A stretch of DNA of 64,000 nt, from assembly GCF_003955715.1 (NCBI RefSeq), contig NZ_CP034463.1:5022001-5086000 (forward strand), written 5' to 3'. Every line of letters starts with the position of its first letter. Position 1 is the stretch's first letter. Positions 1 to 13,500 of the stretch are shown piece after piece. The position numbers were made by a program, and so were the translations under genes. Under the pieces are notes generated by a model. It ran no database searches. It had not been told where the DNA came from and worked only from the letters and a program-made list of their open reading frames with translations. Source of the DNA: Streptomyces aquilus. GTDB lineage: Bacteria > Actinomycetota > Actinomycetes > Streptomycetales > Streptomycetaceae.

Positions 1-1545
1 GCCACGCGGCGGCCCGGTCCAGGGCGCGGCGGCTGAGGGAGCCGTACCGGTCCTGGACGGCCGGCGCGCCCGGCTCGCGGGCCGCGGCCTCGGCGAGCGC
101 CGGGAGCACGGTGCCGTCCGGGACCCTGGCCGCGCCGCGGTTCCAGTCCTCGGTCAGCTGCCGCCGCTCCGACTCGCCGAGCAGGATGTCGAGCTGGCTC
201 AGCCGCAGTTCCGGCTCGGCCGCCACCTGTCCGAGGAGCCGGAGCAGGCGCCGTACGAGAGCGACGGCGGTGGCCCGGTCGAACAGCTCCTCGGCGTAGT
301 CCAGGCTGCCGTCGAGGCCGTCGGGCCCGCCGTCGTCCCGGTGCCGGTCGGTCAGCCGTACCGTCAGATCGAACCCGGACGCCGGGGTGCCGAGGCCGAC
401 GAGCGAGGCGTCCAGCCCCGGGACCGCCGGGACGTCCCACTTCGCCGCGGTGTCGTCCCGGACGTCCAGGACCACCTGGACCAGCGGATGCGGGTCACCG
501 GGTGCGGCGTCCGCGACCCCCAGGGCCTCGGCGATCCGCGCGAACGGCACGTCCCGGGACCGCTCCGCCTCCTCGGTGGTCTCCCGGACCCGGCCGAGCA
601 TCTCCCGGAACGTCGGGTCGCCCGAGACATCGGTGCGCAGCGGCAGCAGCCCGGCGAACGGGCCCATGACGGCCTCGAGTTCGCCCTCGCCCGTGGGCCG
701 CGGCGCCACCGCGCCGACCACCAGGTCGGTGCCGGCGCCCATCCGGGCGAGCAGCATCGCCAGCCCGGCGTGCACCACGGCGACCGAGGTCACGCCGAGC
801 GTCTGGGCCGTCTCCATCAGCCGGACGTGCACCGGGGCCGGCACCCGCAGCGGCACCGCGCCGGTCCGCCGGGCGGGCCGCGCGGATCGCGGCCGGTCCA
901 CGGGAAGCGTGATCGCGGCCGGCGCGTCCGCCAGCGCCTCCTTCCAGTACGCGAGCTGATCACCGGCCACGCTCTCCGCCGTCTCCGCGTCGGAGTCCGC
1001 GTCCGCGTCCGCGAGCAGCCGGCTCTCCCAGACCGCGTAGTCGGCGAACTGGAGTGGCAGGGGTGCCCGTTCCGGAGCGCGGCCCTCCCAGCGTGCGCCG
1101 TACGCCACGGAGACATCGCGCACGAGAGCGTCACGGGACGCGTCGTCGCCACCGATCCGGTGCAGTACGAGAAGCAGGGCATGGTCGGTGTCGGAGAGCT
1201 GGACCAGCGTGGCGGCCCAGGGGGTTTCGCTCGCGAGGTCGAACCGGCGGGCGGCACCGGCGGCCAGTACGGCCGGCAGCTCCCGCTCGGTCGCCGTGAC
1301 GACCGGGAGTTCCGGGCGGGCCGCGGGGTCGTCGGCGTCCAGGATCCGCTGGACCAGCTCCCCGTCCGCGGTCTCGGCGAACACCGTCCGCAGGATGGCG
1401 TGCCGTGCGGCCACGTCCGCCAGCGCCGCCCGCAGCGCGTCCCGGTCGAGTTCCCCGCGCAGCCGCAGGGCGACGGACGACTGAAGGGCCCGCGTCCCCG
1501 GATCGGCCGCGGCCCGCCGCCAGACGAACCGCTGTCCGGCCGTCG
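1..1545 (-). other. Module 11: C-like domain with HRxxxDD active-site motif, followed by A-domain start
   Basis: The domain after the module 10 carrier reads HRIGGDD (bases 1162-1142) where a condensation domain has HHxxxDG, so the catalytic second His is Arg. Its first core motif is also degenerate: [10 protein letters not shown] replaces the [12 protein letters not shown] of the other modules. It still has full C-domain length and ends in the usual DWN linker, and the A domain then starts near base 150 with an aberrant [10 protein letters not shown] where siblings have [11 protein letters not shown]. From memory, HRxxxDD is the signature of the glycopeptide X domain, which recruits P450s and does not condense. 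An X-like role is inference. A degenerate inactive C domain is the alternative. Confidence 0.75.
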
Positions 1546-4500
1546 CCGGCGCCTCGCCCCCCTCGTGGTCGGCCGGCAGCAGCGAGGGACGCGACTTGGT
1601 GCCCAGGATGCGTGCCGCGCCAATCGGCGTCGGATCACCGAAGAACTGCTTCAGGTTCAGCTCCGCCCCGATCTCCGACCGCACCCGGCCCGCGAGGTGC
1701 ATCGCCAGCGCCGAATTGCCGCCCAGATCGAAGAAGTTGCCGTCGGCGGCCACCCGGTCGACGCCCAGCACCCCGGCGAACAGGGTGCACAGCAGCGCCT
1801 CGGTCGCGTTCCGGGGCAGGAGACCCGAGCCGTCGCTCTCCGGGTCGGGGACGGGCAGCGCGGCCCGGTCGACCTTGCCGTTGACCGTCAGCGGCAGCGC
1901 GTCGAGGACGACCACGGCCGAGGGGACCATGTAGTCCGGGAGCCGCGTCGCCGCGAACTCCCGCAACCTCGCGGGCTCAGGGGCCGCGGTCGCGGGGTCC
2001 TCCGGGAGGACGTACCCGACGATGCGCGGCCGGCCCGGGCGGTCCTCACGCACGACCGCGATGGCCGTCTTCACCTCCGGATGCGCGGCCAACGCGGCCT
2101 CGACCTCGCCGAGTTCGACCCGGAAGCCACGGATCTTGACCTGCTCGTCGGCACGACCGACGAAGGCCAGCTGCCCGTCAGCCGTCCAACGGGCCAGGTC
2201 ACCGGAGCGGTACATCCGGCCACCGTCACCGAAGGGGCAGGCCACGAACCGCTCCGCCGTCAGATCGGGACGGTTGACATAACCGCGCGCCAGGCCGTCT
2301 CCCGCGATATAGAGCTCGCCTGTCACACCCACCGGGACGGGACGGAGAGAGGCATCGAGGACGTAGGTGCGGACATTCCCCAGGGGGCGGCCGATGGCGG
2401 GCGGGGCGTCCTCGCCCGTGATGCCGGCCTCCAGCAGTACGGCGGTGGTGATGACGGTCGCTTCAGTGGGGCCGTAGGTGTTCCAAACCCGCGCACCCTC
2501 ACGCCACTTGGCCGCCAGACCGGCCTCCAACCGCTCAGCGCCCAACACCCAGTTACCGATCCCGGACACCATCTCCGGCTCCAGCGCGCCGAGGAGAGAG
2601 GGCACCACACTCGCGGTGCTCACTCCGGCCGCCTCGATCATGCGCGCCAGCGCCGCCGCGTCCAGCCGTTCGTCGGCCGAGGCGATCGCCAACGTGCCCC
2701 CGGCAGCGAGGGTGACCGCCACGTCCAGCACGGCCGCGTCGAAGCTGAACGACGCGAATTGCAGGGCTGTGACGCCCGGTTCGACCCCGAGGACCGAACG
2801 CATCACCGACGCCAGGTTGGCCACCGAGGCATGCGCCACGGCCACGCCCTTCGGACGCCCCGTCGACCCCGACGTATAGATGACATAGGCCAGTTGATCG
2901 CCACCGACCTCCGGCAGCACACCGACGTCACTGCCCAACTCGTCCAGCAGAACGGTGTCGACCTCCGCGGACAGACGGTCCGCGGTCTCGGCCGTCACCA
3001 GCACCAGCTCGGCGTCGCTGTCGGCGGCCATGAACACCAGCCGCTCAGACGGGTATTCGGGGTCCAGCGGGACGTACGCGCCACCGGCCTTCCACACCGC
3101 CAGCATCGCCACGACCGCCTCCGCCCCACGCGGCAGGCACAGGCCGACCCGGGACTCCCGGCCCACACCGCGCGCCACCAGCCCACGCGCCAGCGCATCC
3201 GAGCGCGCATCCACCTCGGCGTAGGACAGCCCCTGCCCGCCAGACCACAGCGCGACCGTCTCCGGCGCCCTGGCCGCACCGGCGCGGAACCGCTCCAGCA
3301 CGGTCGACGTGTCCACCTGCTGGTCAGAGGCGTTCCAGCCCTCGACGACCGCGGAGCGCTCACCCTCCTCCAGTACCTCCACGGCGCTCAGCCGCAGCTG
3401 CGGATCGGCCGCGACCTGCTCCAGCACCCGCACCAGCCGCCCGGCCAGCGCACGGACCGTCGCCTCGTCGAACAGATCGGCCGCGTACAGGATCCCGCCG
3501 CCCATACCGGCCGGGACTCCCTGCTCGGACCACCGCTCTCCCAGAGAGAAGGAGAGGTCGAAGCGGGCCGCGGGGTCCTCCGCCGGCGGGATCTGCTCGA
3601 CCGTCAGCCCTTCGAGGTCCCACTGCGCCTCGGGCACGTTCTGGAGGGCCAGCATCACCTGGAACAGCGGGCTGCGGGCCGCCGAGCGGGTCGGGTTCAG
3701 CTCGTCGACGAGCTTGTCGAACGGCACGTCCTGATAGGCGTACGCCGAGAGGTCGGTCTCCCGGACGCGCGCCAGCAGATCCCCGAAGGTGGGGTCACCG
3801 GACGCGTCGGAGCGCAGGACAAGGGTGTTGACGAAGAACCCGGCCAGCCCCTCCAGTTGCAGATCCGAGCGCCCCGCGACCGGGGTGCCGACGCAGACGT
3901 CCTCCCCGGCACCCATCCGGGCCAGCAGCACCACCAGCGCCGCGTGCACGACCATGAACATCGTCGCCCCGCCCCGCGCGGCCAGCTCCGTCAGCCGGGC
4001 ATGCGTCTCCGCGTCCACCCGCACCGGCACCTGACCGCTGCGGAACGACGGCATCGCCGGACGCGGCCGGTCGAACGGCAGCACCGTCTCCTGCGGCGCG
4101 CCCTCCAACACCCGGCGCCAGTAAGCGATCTGCCCCGCTCCGGCGCTCTCCGGGTCGTCCAGCTCGCCGAGCACCTCGCGCTGCCACAGCGCGTAGTCCG
4201 CGTACTGGACGGGGAGCGGCTCCCATCCCGGTTCGGCACCCGAAAGCCGTGCGCGATAGGCGGCCTGGAGGTCGTTCGCCAGCACGCCCATCGACCAGCC
4301 GTCGGAGGCGATGTGGTGGGCCACCAGCAGCAGGCCCCATTCGGTCTCGGAGATCCTCAGGAGGGAGGCCCGCCACGGCAGGTCGACCCGTACGTCGAAG
4401 CCGCGCCCGATCTCCTCCTGCATCAGCTCGTGCCAGCGTTCGCCGGCCTCGACCACCACCAGCTCGGGACGCCCTTCGGCGCCCTCGCGGATCTCCTGGT

Positions 4501-7500
4501 ACGGCACCCCCTCCACGTCCGGGAAGACCGTGCGCAGGCTCTCGTGCCGGTCGGCGATGTCCCACAGCGCCGCCCGCAGGGCCTCGGTGTCGACGGTGCC
4601 GGTCAGGCGCAGCGCGAAGGGGAGGTTGTAGGCGGATGCCCCGGCCCCGTCGGTCTCGGCGCCCTCGATGCGGTTGAGGAACCACATCCGCTGCTGGGCG
4701 AAGGACAGGGGTACGCGCTCGGGGCGTTCCCGGCGCGAAAGCATCACGCCCGCCGACGCCCCGGCGGTGTCGACCAGCCGCGCGACACCGGCCACGGTCG
4801 GCTCGGCGAACACCTCACGGACCCCGACCGACGCCTCCAGCACCGAGCGGATGCGGGCGATCAGCCGCATCACCTTCAGCGAGTCACCGCCCAGCTCGAA
4901 GAAACTCTCCTCCGCACCGACGCTCTCCAATTCCAGCACCTCGGCGAACAGAGCGGCCAGCGCCTCCTCGGTCGGAGTCGCAGGCGCACGGCCACCGTCC
5001 ACCGCGCGCTCCGGCTCGGGCAGCGCGGCACGGTCGATCTTGCCGTTGACGGTCAGCGGCAGGGCGTCGAGCAGCACGAGGGCGGACGGCACCATGTAGT
5101 CGGGCAGCCGGCCGGCGGCGAACTCCCGTACCGCGTCCGTCCGCGGCTCACGCCCGGCCGCGGGCAGCACGTACCCGATCAGCCGTTCGTCGCGTACGAC
5201 CGCGATGGCCGTCCTCACCTCCGGGTGGGCGGCCAACGCGGCCTCCACCTCGCCGAGTTCGACCCGGAAGCCACGGATCTTCACCTGCTCGTCGACGCGG
5301 CCCACGAACTCCAGTCGCCCGTCGGCCATCCAGCGCGCCAGGTCGCCGGTGCGGTACATCCGGCCGCCGTCCGCATCGAACGGGCACGCCACGAACCGCT
5401 CCGCCGTCAGGTCGGGGCGTCCGATGTAACCGCGGGCCAGTCCGTCGCCGGCGATGTACAGCTCGCCGGCGACCCCTACCGGCACCGGCCGCAGATAGGC
5501 GTCCAGGACATGGGTCCGGACGTTCTCCAGGGGGCGTCCGATGGGCGGCGGCGCGTCCTGGGCGGTGAGGCCCTTCGGCAGCAGCGTCGCCGTGGTGATG
5601 ACGGTGGCCTCGGTCGGGCCGTAGGTGTTCCACACCCTGGACCGCGCCCGCCACTTGGCGGCCAGACCGGCCTCCAGCCGCTCGGCGCCCAGCACCCAGG
5701 TGCCGATCCCGGCGACCGCCTCCGGCTCCAGCACCCCGAGCAGCGACGGGACGACGCTCGCGACCTCGACCCCGCAGGTCTCCACCAGTTCGGCCAGGGC
5801 GGCGGGGTCCAGCCGCTCCTCGGCCGACGCGATGGTCAACGTACCGCCGGCGGCGAGCGTGACTGCGACGTCCAGGACGGACGCGTCGAAGCTGAACGAC
5901 GCGAACTGCAAGGCCGTCACCCCCGGTTCGACGCCCAGCACCGGACGCATGGCGGTGGCCAGGTTCGCCACCGGGGCGTGCGCCACGGCGACACCCTTCG
6001 GGCGGCCCGTCGAACCCGACGTATAGATGACGTACGCCAGCTGGTCGGCACCGACCTCCGGCAAGTCACCGGAGCCGTCCGCGAGTTCGTCGAGGCGGAC
6101 GGTGGCGATGTCCTCCGGCAGCCGGTCGGCGGTCTCGTCCGAGACCAGCACCAGCTGCGCCGCGCTGTCGGTCACCATGTAGGCCAGCCGGTCGGAGGGG
6201 TACTCCGGGTCCAGCGGCACGTACGCGCCACCGGCCTTCCACACCGCCAGGATCGCCACGACCATCTCGGCCCCGCGCGGCAGGCACAGGCCAACCCGGG
6301 ACTCCGCGCCCACGCCCCGCGCCACCAGCCCACGCGCCAGCGCATCCGACCGCGCTTCCACGTCCGCGTAGGTCAGCGACCGGTCGAGGGAGCGCAGCGC
6401 CACCGCCGTCGGCGTCAGCGCGGCCCACTCGCGGAACCGTTCCACGACCGTGCTGACGTCGTCCGCGTCGCGGGCCGTGGCGTTCCACTCCGCCACGACC
6501 GTGGCCCGCTCGGCCTCGTCCAGCACCTCCACGGCGCTCAGCCGCAGTTCCGGATCGGCCGCGACCTGCTCCAGCACCCGGGCGAGCCGCTCGGCCAGCC
6601 GGCGCACGGTCTCCTCGTCGAACAGGTCGGCCGCGAACAGGATGCCGCCACGCATGCCCTCCGGCTCGCCCGCGGCGGTGTGGAACTCGTTCAGCGCCAC
6701 CGACAGGTCGAAGCGTGCGGCCGGATCGGACGCGGGCGGTATCTCCTCGACCGCCAGCCCCTGGAGATCCCACTGCGCCTTCGGCACGTTCTGGAGCGCC
6801 AGCATCACCTGGAACAGCGGGTTGCGGGCGGCGGAACGCGCCACGCCCAGCTCGTCGACCAGCCGCTCGAACGGCACGTCCTGGTGCGCGTACGCCGAGA
6901 GGTCGGTCTCCCTGATCCGCGCCAGCAGATCCCCGAAGGTGGGGTCACCGGACGCGTCGGAGCGCAGGACAAGGGTGTTGACGAAGAACCCGGCCAGCCC
7001 CTCCAACTGCACATCGGACCGCCCCGCGACCGGCGTACCGACGCAGACGTCCTCCCCCGCGCCCATCCGGGCCAGCAGCACCACCAGCGCGGCGTGCACG
7101 ACCATGAACATCGTCGTCCCGCCCCGCGCGGCCAGCTCCGTCAGCCGGGCATGCGTCTCCGCGTCCACCCCGACCGGCACCGACCCACTGCGGATCGACG
7201 GCGCCGCCGGACGCGGCCGGTCGAAGGGCAGCACCGTCTCCTGCGGCGCCCCCTCCAGCACCCCCCGCCAGTACTCGATCTGCGCGGACCCCGCACCCGT
7301 CCCGTCGTCGTCCAAGTCGCCCAGCACCTCCCGCTGCCACAGCGCGTAATCGGCGTACTGCACGGGGAGCGGCTCCCACTCCGGCGCCGCCCCGCCAAGA
7401 CGGGCGCGATAGGCGCCCTGAAGGTCGCGGGCGAGGACGCCCATCGACCAGGCGTCGGTCGCGATGTGATGCGCGACCAGCAGCAGCACCCAGTCCGCGT

Positions 7501-10500
7501 CGGAGACCTTCAGCAGAGTGGTCCGCCACGGCAGATCAGCCCGGACGTCGAAGCCACGCTCGGCCTCCTCCCGCATGAGCGCGCGCCAGCGTTCGCCGGC
7601 TTCGATGACCTGGAGCTGGGGGCGGCCTGCGGCTCCCTCGCGGATCTCCTGGTACGGCACGCCCTCGATGTCCGGGAAGACGGTGCGCAGGGTCTCGTGC
7701 CGGTCGGCGATGTCTCCCAGCGCCGCCCGCAGGGCCTCGGTGTCGAGGGTGCCGGTCAGGCGCAGCGCGAAGGGCATGTTGTAGGCGGACGCCCCGGTCT
7801 CGTCCATCCGGTTCAGGAACCACATCCGCTGCTGGGCGAAGGACAGCGGTACGCGCTCGGGGCGTTCCCGGCGGGCCAGCACGACGCCGGTCGACGCGGC
7901 GGCGGTGTCGACCAGCCGCGCGACACCGGCCACGGTCGGGTCCGCGAAGACCTCCCGGACTCCGACCGACACCTCCAGCACGGAACGGACACGGGCGATC
8001 AGCCGCATCACCTTCAGCGAGTCGCCGCCGAGCTCGAAGAAGCTCTCCTCCGCACCGACGCTCTCCAGGTCCAGCACCTCGGCGAACAGAGCGGCCAGCG
8101 CCTCCTCGGTCGGAGTCGCAGGCGCACGACCGCCGCTCGCGCCGAGGTCGGGGGCGGGGAGGGCGGCACGGTTGATCTTGCCGTTGGCAGTGAGCGGGAA
8201 GGCGTCCAGGACGACGACCGTCGACGGGACCATGTACTCCGGCAGCCGGATGGCCGCGCTCGCCCGTACGTTCTCGGCGTCCGCGTCCCCGACGACATAG
8301 CCGACCAGACGGCCGTCCCGGACCAGTGCCACGGCTCGCTCGACCTGTGGGTGGGCGGCGAGTACGGCCTCGACCTCGCCGAGTTCGACCCGGAAGCCAC
8401 GGATCTTGACCTGCTCGTCGGCACGACCGACGAAGGCCAGCTGCCCGTCTGGCGTCCAGCGGGCCAGGTCGCCGGTACGGTACATCCGGCCACCGTCCGC
8501 ATCGAACGGGCAGGCGATGAAGCGTTCCGCCGTCAAGTCCGGGCGGTTGACATAACCCCGGGCCAGACCGTCCCCCGCGATGTACAGCTCACCCGTCACA
8601 CCCACGGGCACAGGGCGGAGGAAGGCATCCAGCACGTAGGTGCGGACGTTCCCGAGAGGGCGGCCGATGGCGGGCGGGGCGTCCTCGCCCGTGATGCCCG
8701 CCTCCAGCAGTACGGCGGTGGTGATGACGGTCGCCTCGGTGGGCCCGTAGGTGTTCCAAACCCGGGCACCCTCACGCCACTTGGCCGCCAGGCCGGCCTC
8801 CAGCCGCTCAGCGCCCAGCACCCAGTTGCCGATCCCGGAGACCGTGTCCGGCTCCAGCGCGCCGAGGAGGGAAGGCACGACGCTGGCCGTGTTCACTCCG
8901 GCCGCCTCGATCATGCGTGCCAGCGCCGCCGCGTCCAGCCGCTCTTCGGCCGAGGCAATCGCCAACGTGCCCCCGGCGGCCAGCGTGACGGCCACGTCCA
9001 GCACCGCCGCGTCGAAGCTGAACGACGCGAACTGCAACGCCGTGACACCCGGCTCGACGCCGAGCACGGGACGCATCACCGACGCCAGGTTGGCCACGGA
9101 AGCGTGCGCCACGGCCACACCCTTTGGACGCCCCGTCGACCCCGACGTATAGATGACATAGGCCAGTTGGTCGGCAGTGACCTTCGGCAGATCGCCGACG
9201 TCACTGCCCAACTCGTCCAGCAGAACGGTGTCGACCTCCGCGGACAGGCGGTCCGCGGTCTCGGCCGTCACCAGCACCAGCTCGGCGTCACTGTCCGCGG
9301 CCATGAACACCAGCCGCTCAGACGGGTATTCGGGGTCCAGCGGGACGTACGCCCCACCGGCCTTCCACACCGCAAGCATCCCCACGACCGCCTCCGCCCC
9401 GCGCGGCAAGCACAGCCCCACCCGGGACTCCCGCCCCACACCGCGCGCCACCAGCCCACGCGCCAGCGCATCGGAGCGGGCGTCGACCTCGGCGTACGAC
9501 CAGGCCCGGCCTTCCGCCCACAGTGCGGCTGCCTCGGGTGTCCTGGCCGCACCGGCACGGAAACGCTCCAGCACAGTCGAGGTGTCGACCTCGCTCGCCG
9601 TGGCGTTCCACTGCTCCACGACCGCCGCCCGCTCGGACTCCTCCAGCACCTCTACGGCGCTCAGCCGCAGCTCCGGATCGGCCGCGACCTGCTCCAGCAC
9701 CCGCACCAGCCGTTCCGCGAGCCGGCCGACCGTCTGCTCGTCGAACAGATCGGCGGCGTAGAGGATCGCGCCCCGCAGACCATCGACCGAGCCGTTGTCC
9801 GAGCGGCGCTCGCTCAGCGTCAGGGAGAGGTCGAAGCGGGCCGGGGGGTCCTCCGCCGGCGGGATCTGCTCGACGCTCAGCCCTTCCAGTTCCCAGTGCG
9901 CCTCGGGCACGTTCTGGAGGGCCAGCATCACCTGGAACAGCGGATTGCGGGCGGCGGAACGGGCCGGGTTCAGCTCGTCGACGAGCCGCTCGAACGGCAC
10001 GTCCTGGTGCGCGTACGCGGAGAGGTCGGTCTCCCTGATCCGCGCCAGCAGATCCCCGAAGGTGGGGTCACCGGACGCGTCGGAGCGGAGGACAAGGGTG
10101 TTGACGAAGAAGCCAGCCAGGTCCTCCAGTTGGGAGTCGGAGCGCCCGGCGACCGGGGTGCCGACGCAGATGTCCTCTCCGGCGCCCATCCGGGCCAGCA
10201 GCACCACCAGCGCGGCGTGCACGACCATGAACATCGTCGCGCCGCCCTGCGCGGCCAGGTCGGCAAGTCGGGCGTGCGTCTGCGTGTCGACGTCCAGCGG
10301 AACCGACCCACTACGGAACGACGGCACCGCCGGACGCGGCCGGTCGAACGGCAGCACCGTCTCCTGCGGCGCCCCCTCCAACGCCCGTCGCCAGTGGGCG
10401 ATCTGTCCCGCCCCCGCGCTGTCGGGGTCGTCCAGCTCGCCGAGCACCTCGCGCTGCCACAGCGCGTAGTCCGCGTACTGCACGGGGAGCGGCTCCCACT

Positions 10501-13500
10501 CCGGGGCCGCCCCGGCAAGGCGGGCGCGATAGGCGCCCTGGACGTCGCGGGCGAGGACGCCCATCGACCAGGCGTCGGAGGCGATGTGGTGAGCCACCAG
10601 CAGCAGCACCCAGTCCGAGTCGGAGACCTTCAGCAGCGTGGTCCGCCACGGCAGCTCGACCGCCAGATCGAAGCAGCGCTCGGCCTCGCCCCGCATGGCG
10701 TCCCGCCACTGCTCGCCGGCTTCGATGACCTGGAGCTGGGGGCGGCCTGCGGCTCCCTCGCGGATCTCCTGGTACGGCACGCCCTCGATGTCCGGGAAGA
10801 CCGTGCGCAGGCTCTCGTGCCGGTCGGCGATGTCCCACAGCGCCGCTTGGAGGGCCTCGGTGTCGAGGGTGCCGGTCAGGCGGAGGGCGAAGGGCATGTT
10901 GTAGGCGGAGGCCCCGGTCTCGTCCATGCGGTTGAGGAACCACATCCGCTGCTGGGCAAAGGACAGCGGTACACGCTCGGGGCGCTCCCGGCGGGCCAGC
11001 ACGACGCCGGTCGACGCGGCGGCGGTGTCGACCAGCCATGCGATCCCGGCGACCGTGGGCTCGGCGAACACCTCCCGGACCCCGACCGACACCTCCAGCA
11101 CCGAGCGGATGCGGGCGATCAGCCGCATCACCTTCAGCGAGTCACCGCCCAGCTCGAAGAAACTCTCCTCCGCACCGACCCGCTCCAAGTCCAGCACCTC
11201 GGCGAACAGAGCGGCCAGCGCCTCCTCGGTCGGAGTCGCGGGCCCGCGAGATGCACTGACGTGCACATCCGGTACCGGCAGGGCAGCGCGGTCGACCTTG
11301 CCGTTGACGGTCAGCGGCAGGGCGTCGAGCACGATGACCGTCGACGGGACCATGTAGTCCGGCAGCCGGGTGGCGGCGAAGGCACGGAGGTCGTCCGCGT
11401 CGGTGGCGCCGACGGCGTAGCCGATCAGACGGCCGTCGCGGATCTGTGCCGCGGATTGGTCGACGTGCGGGTGGGCGGCGAGTACGGCTTCGACCTCGCC
11501 GAGTTCGACCCGGAAGCCACGGATCTTGACCTGCTCGTCGGCACGGCCCACGAAGGCCAACTGCCCGTCCGCTTCCCAGCGGGCCAGGTCGCCGGTGCGG
11601 TACATCCGGCCGCCGTCCGCATCGAACGGGCAGGCGATGAAGCGTTCCGCCGTCAGGTCCGGGCGGTTGACGTAACCGCGGGCCAGGCCGTCCCCGGCGA
11701 TGTACAGCTCACCCGTCACGCCCACCGGGACGGGACGGAGGAAAGCGTCGAGGACGTAGGTGCGGACATTCCCCAGGGGGCGGCCGATGGCGGGCGGGGC
11801 GTCCTCGCCCGTGATGCCCTCGTCCAGCAGTACGGCGGTGGTGATGACGGTCGCCTCGGTGGGCCCGTAGGTGTTCCAAACCCGGCCACCTTCACGCCAC
11901 TTGGCCGCCAGGCCAGCCTCCAGCCGCTCAGCGCCCAGCACCCAGTTCCCGACCCCGGGAACCGCCCCCGGGTCCAGCACCCCCAGCAGCGACGGCACCA
12001 CACTGGCCGTGGTCACGCCGGCCGCCTGGAGCATCTCGGCCAGGGCGGCGGGGTCCAGCCGCTCCTCGGCCGAGGCGATCGCCAACGTGCCCCCGGCGGC
12101 CAGCGTGACGGCCACGTCCAGCACCGCCGCGTCGAAGCTGAACGACGCGAACTGCAACGCCGTGACACCCGGCTCGACGCCGAGGACCGGACGCATCACG
12201 GAGGCCAGATTCGCCACCGAGGCATGCGCGACAGCCACACCCTTCGGACGCCCCGTCGACCCCGACGTATAGACGACATAGGCCAGTTGATCGTCGGTGA
12301 CCTCCGGCAGCACGCCGGCATCACTCACCAACTCATCCAGCAGCACACCCGAGGCCACCCGCCCGGCAGTCTCCTCCGTGACCAGCACCAGCTGCGCCGC
12401 GCTGTCGGTCACCATGTAGGCCAGCCGGTCGGAGGGGTACTCCGGGTCCAGCGGGACGTACGCGCCACCGGCCTTCCACACCGCGAGCATCGCCACGACC
12501 GCCTCCGCCCCGCGCGGCAGGCACAGGCCTACCCGGGACTCCCGGCCCACACCGCGCGCCACGAGCCCTCGCGCCAACGCATCGGAGCGGGCGTCGACCT
12601 CGGCGTACGACAGCCCCCGGCCGCCAGACCACAGCGCGACCGTCTCCGGCGCCCTGGCCGCACCGGCGCGGAACCGCTCCAGCACAGTCGAGGTGTCGAC
12701 CTCGCTCGCCGTGGCGTTCCACTCGTCCACGACCGCCGCCCGCTCGGACTCCTCCAGCAGATCGAGGTCGCTCAGTCGCAGCTCCGGATCAGCCGCGACC
12801 TGCTCCAGCACCCGCACCAGCCGCCGGGCCAGCGCACGGACCGTGGCCTCGTCGAACAGGTCGGCCGCGTAGAGGATGCCGCCCCGCAGACCATCGGCCG
12901 TGCCGCCCTCCGACCGGCGCTCGCTCAGCGAGAGGGACAGATCGAAGCGGGCCGCGAGGTCCTCTGCGTGAGGAACCTGCTCGACCGCCAGTCCTTCGAG
13001 GTCCCAGTGCGGCTCGGGCACGTTCTGGAGGGCCAGCATCACCTGGAACAGCGGGTTGCGGGCCGCCGACCGCTCCGGGTTCAGCTCGTCCACCAGCCGC
13101 TCGAACGGCACGTCCTGATGCGCGTACGCCGAAAGGTCGGACTCCCGCACTCGGGCCAGCAGATCCCGGAAGGACGGATTCCCCGCCAAGTCGGAGCGCA
13201 GGACGAGGGTGTTGACGAAGAGGCCTGCCAGTTCCTCCAGTTGTGCGTCGGAGCGGCCGGCAACCGGGGTGCCGACGCAGATGTCCTCCCCCGCTCCCAT
13301 CCGCGACAGCAGTACCGACAGCGCCGCGTGCACGACCATGAACATCGTCGCCCCGCCCCGCGCGGCCAGCTCCGTCAGCTGGGCATGCGTCTCCGCATCC
13401 ACCCCGACCGGCACCTGAGCACCGCGGAACGAAGGTGCCGCCGGACGCGGCCGGTCGAACGGCAGGGCCGTCTCCTGGGGCGCACCCTCCAACGCGCCAC

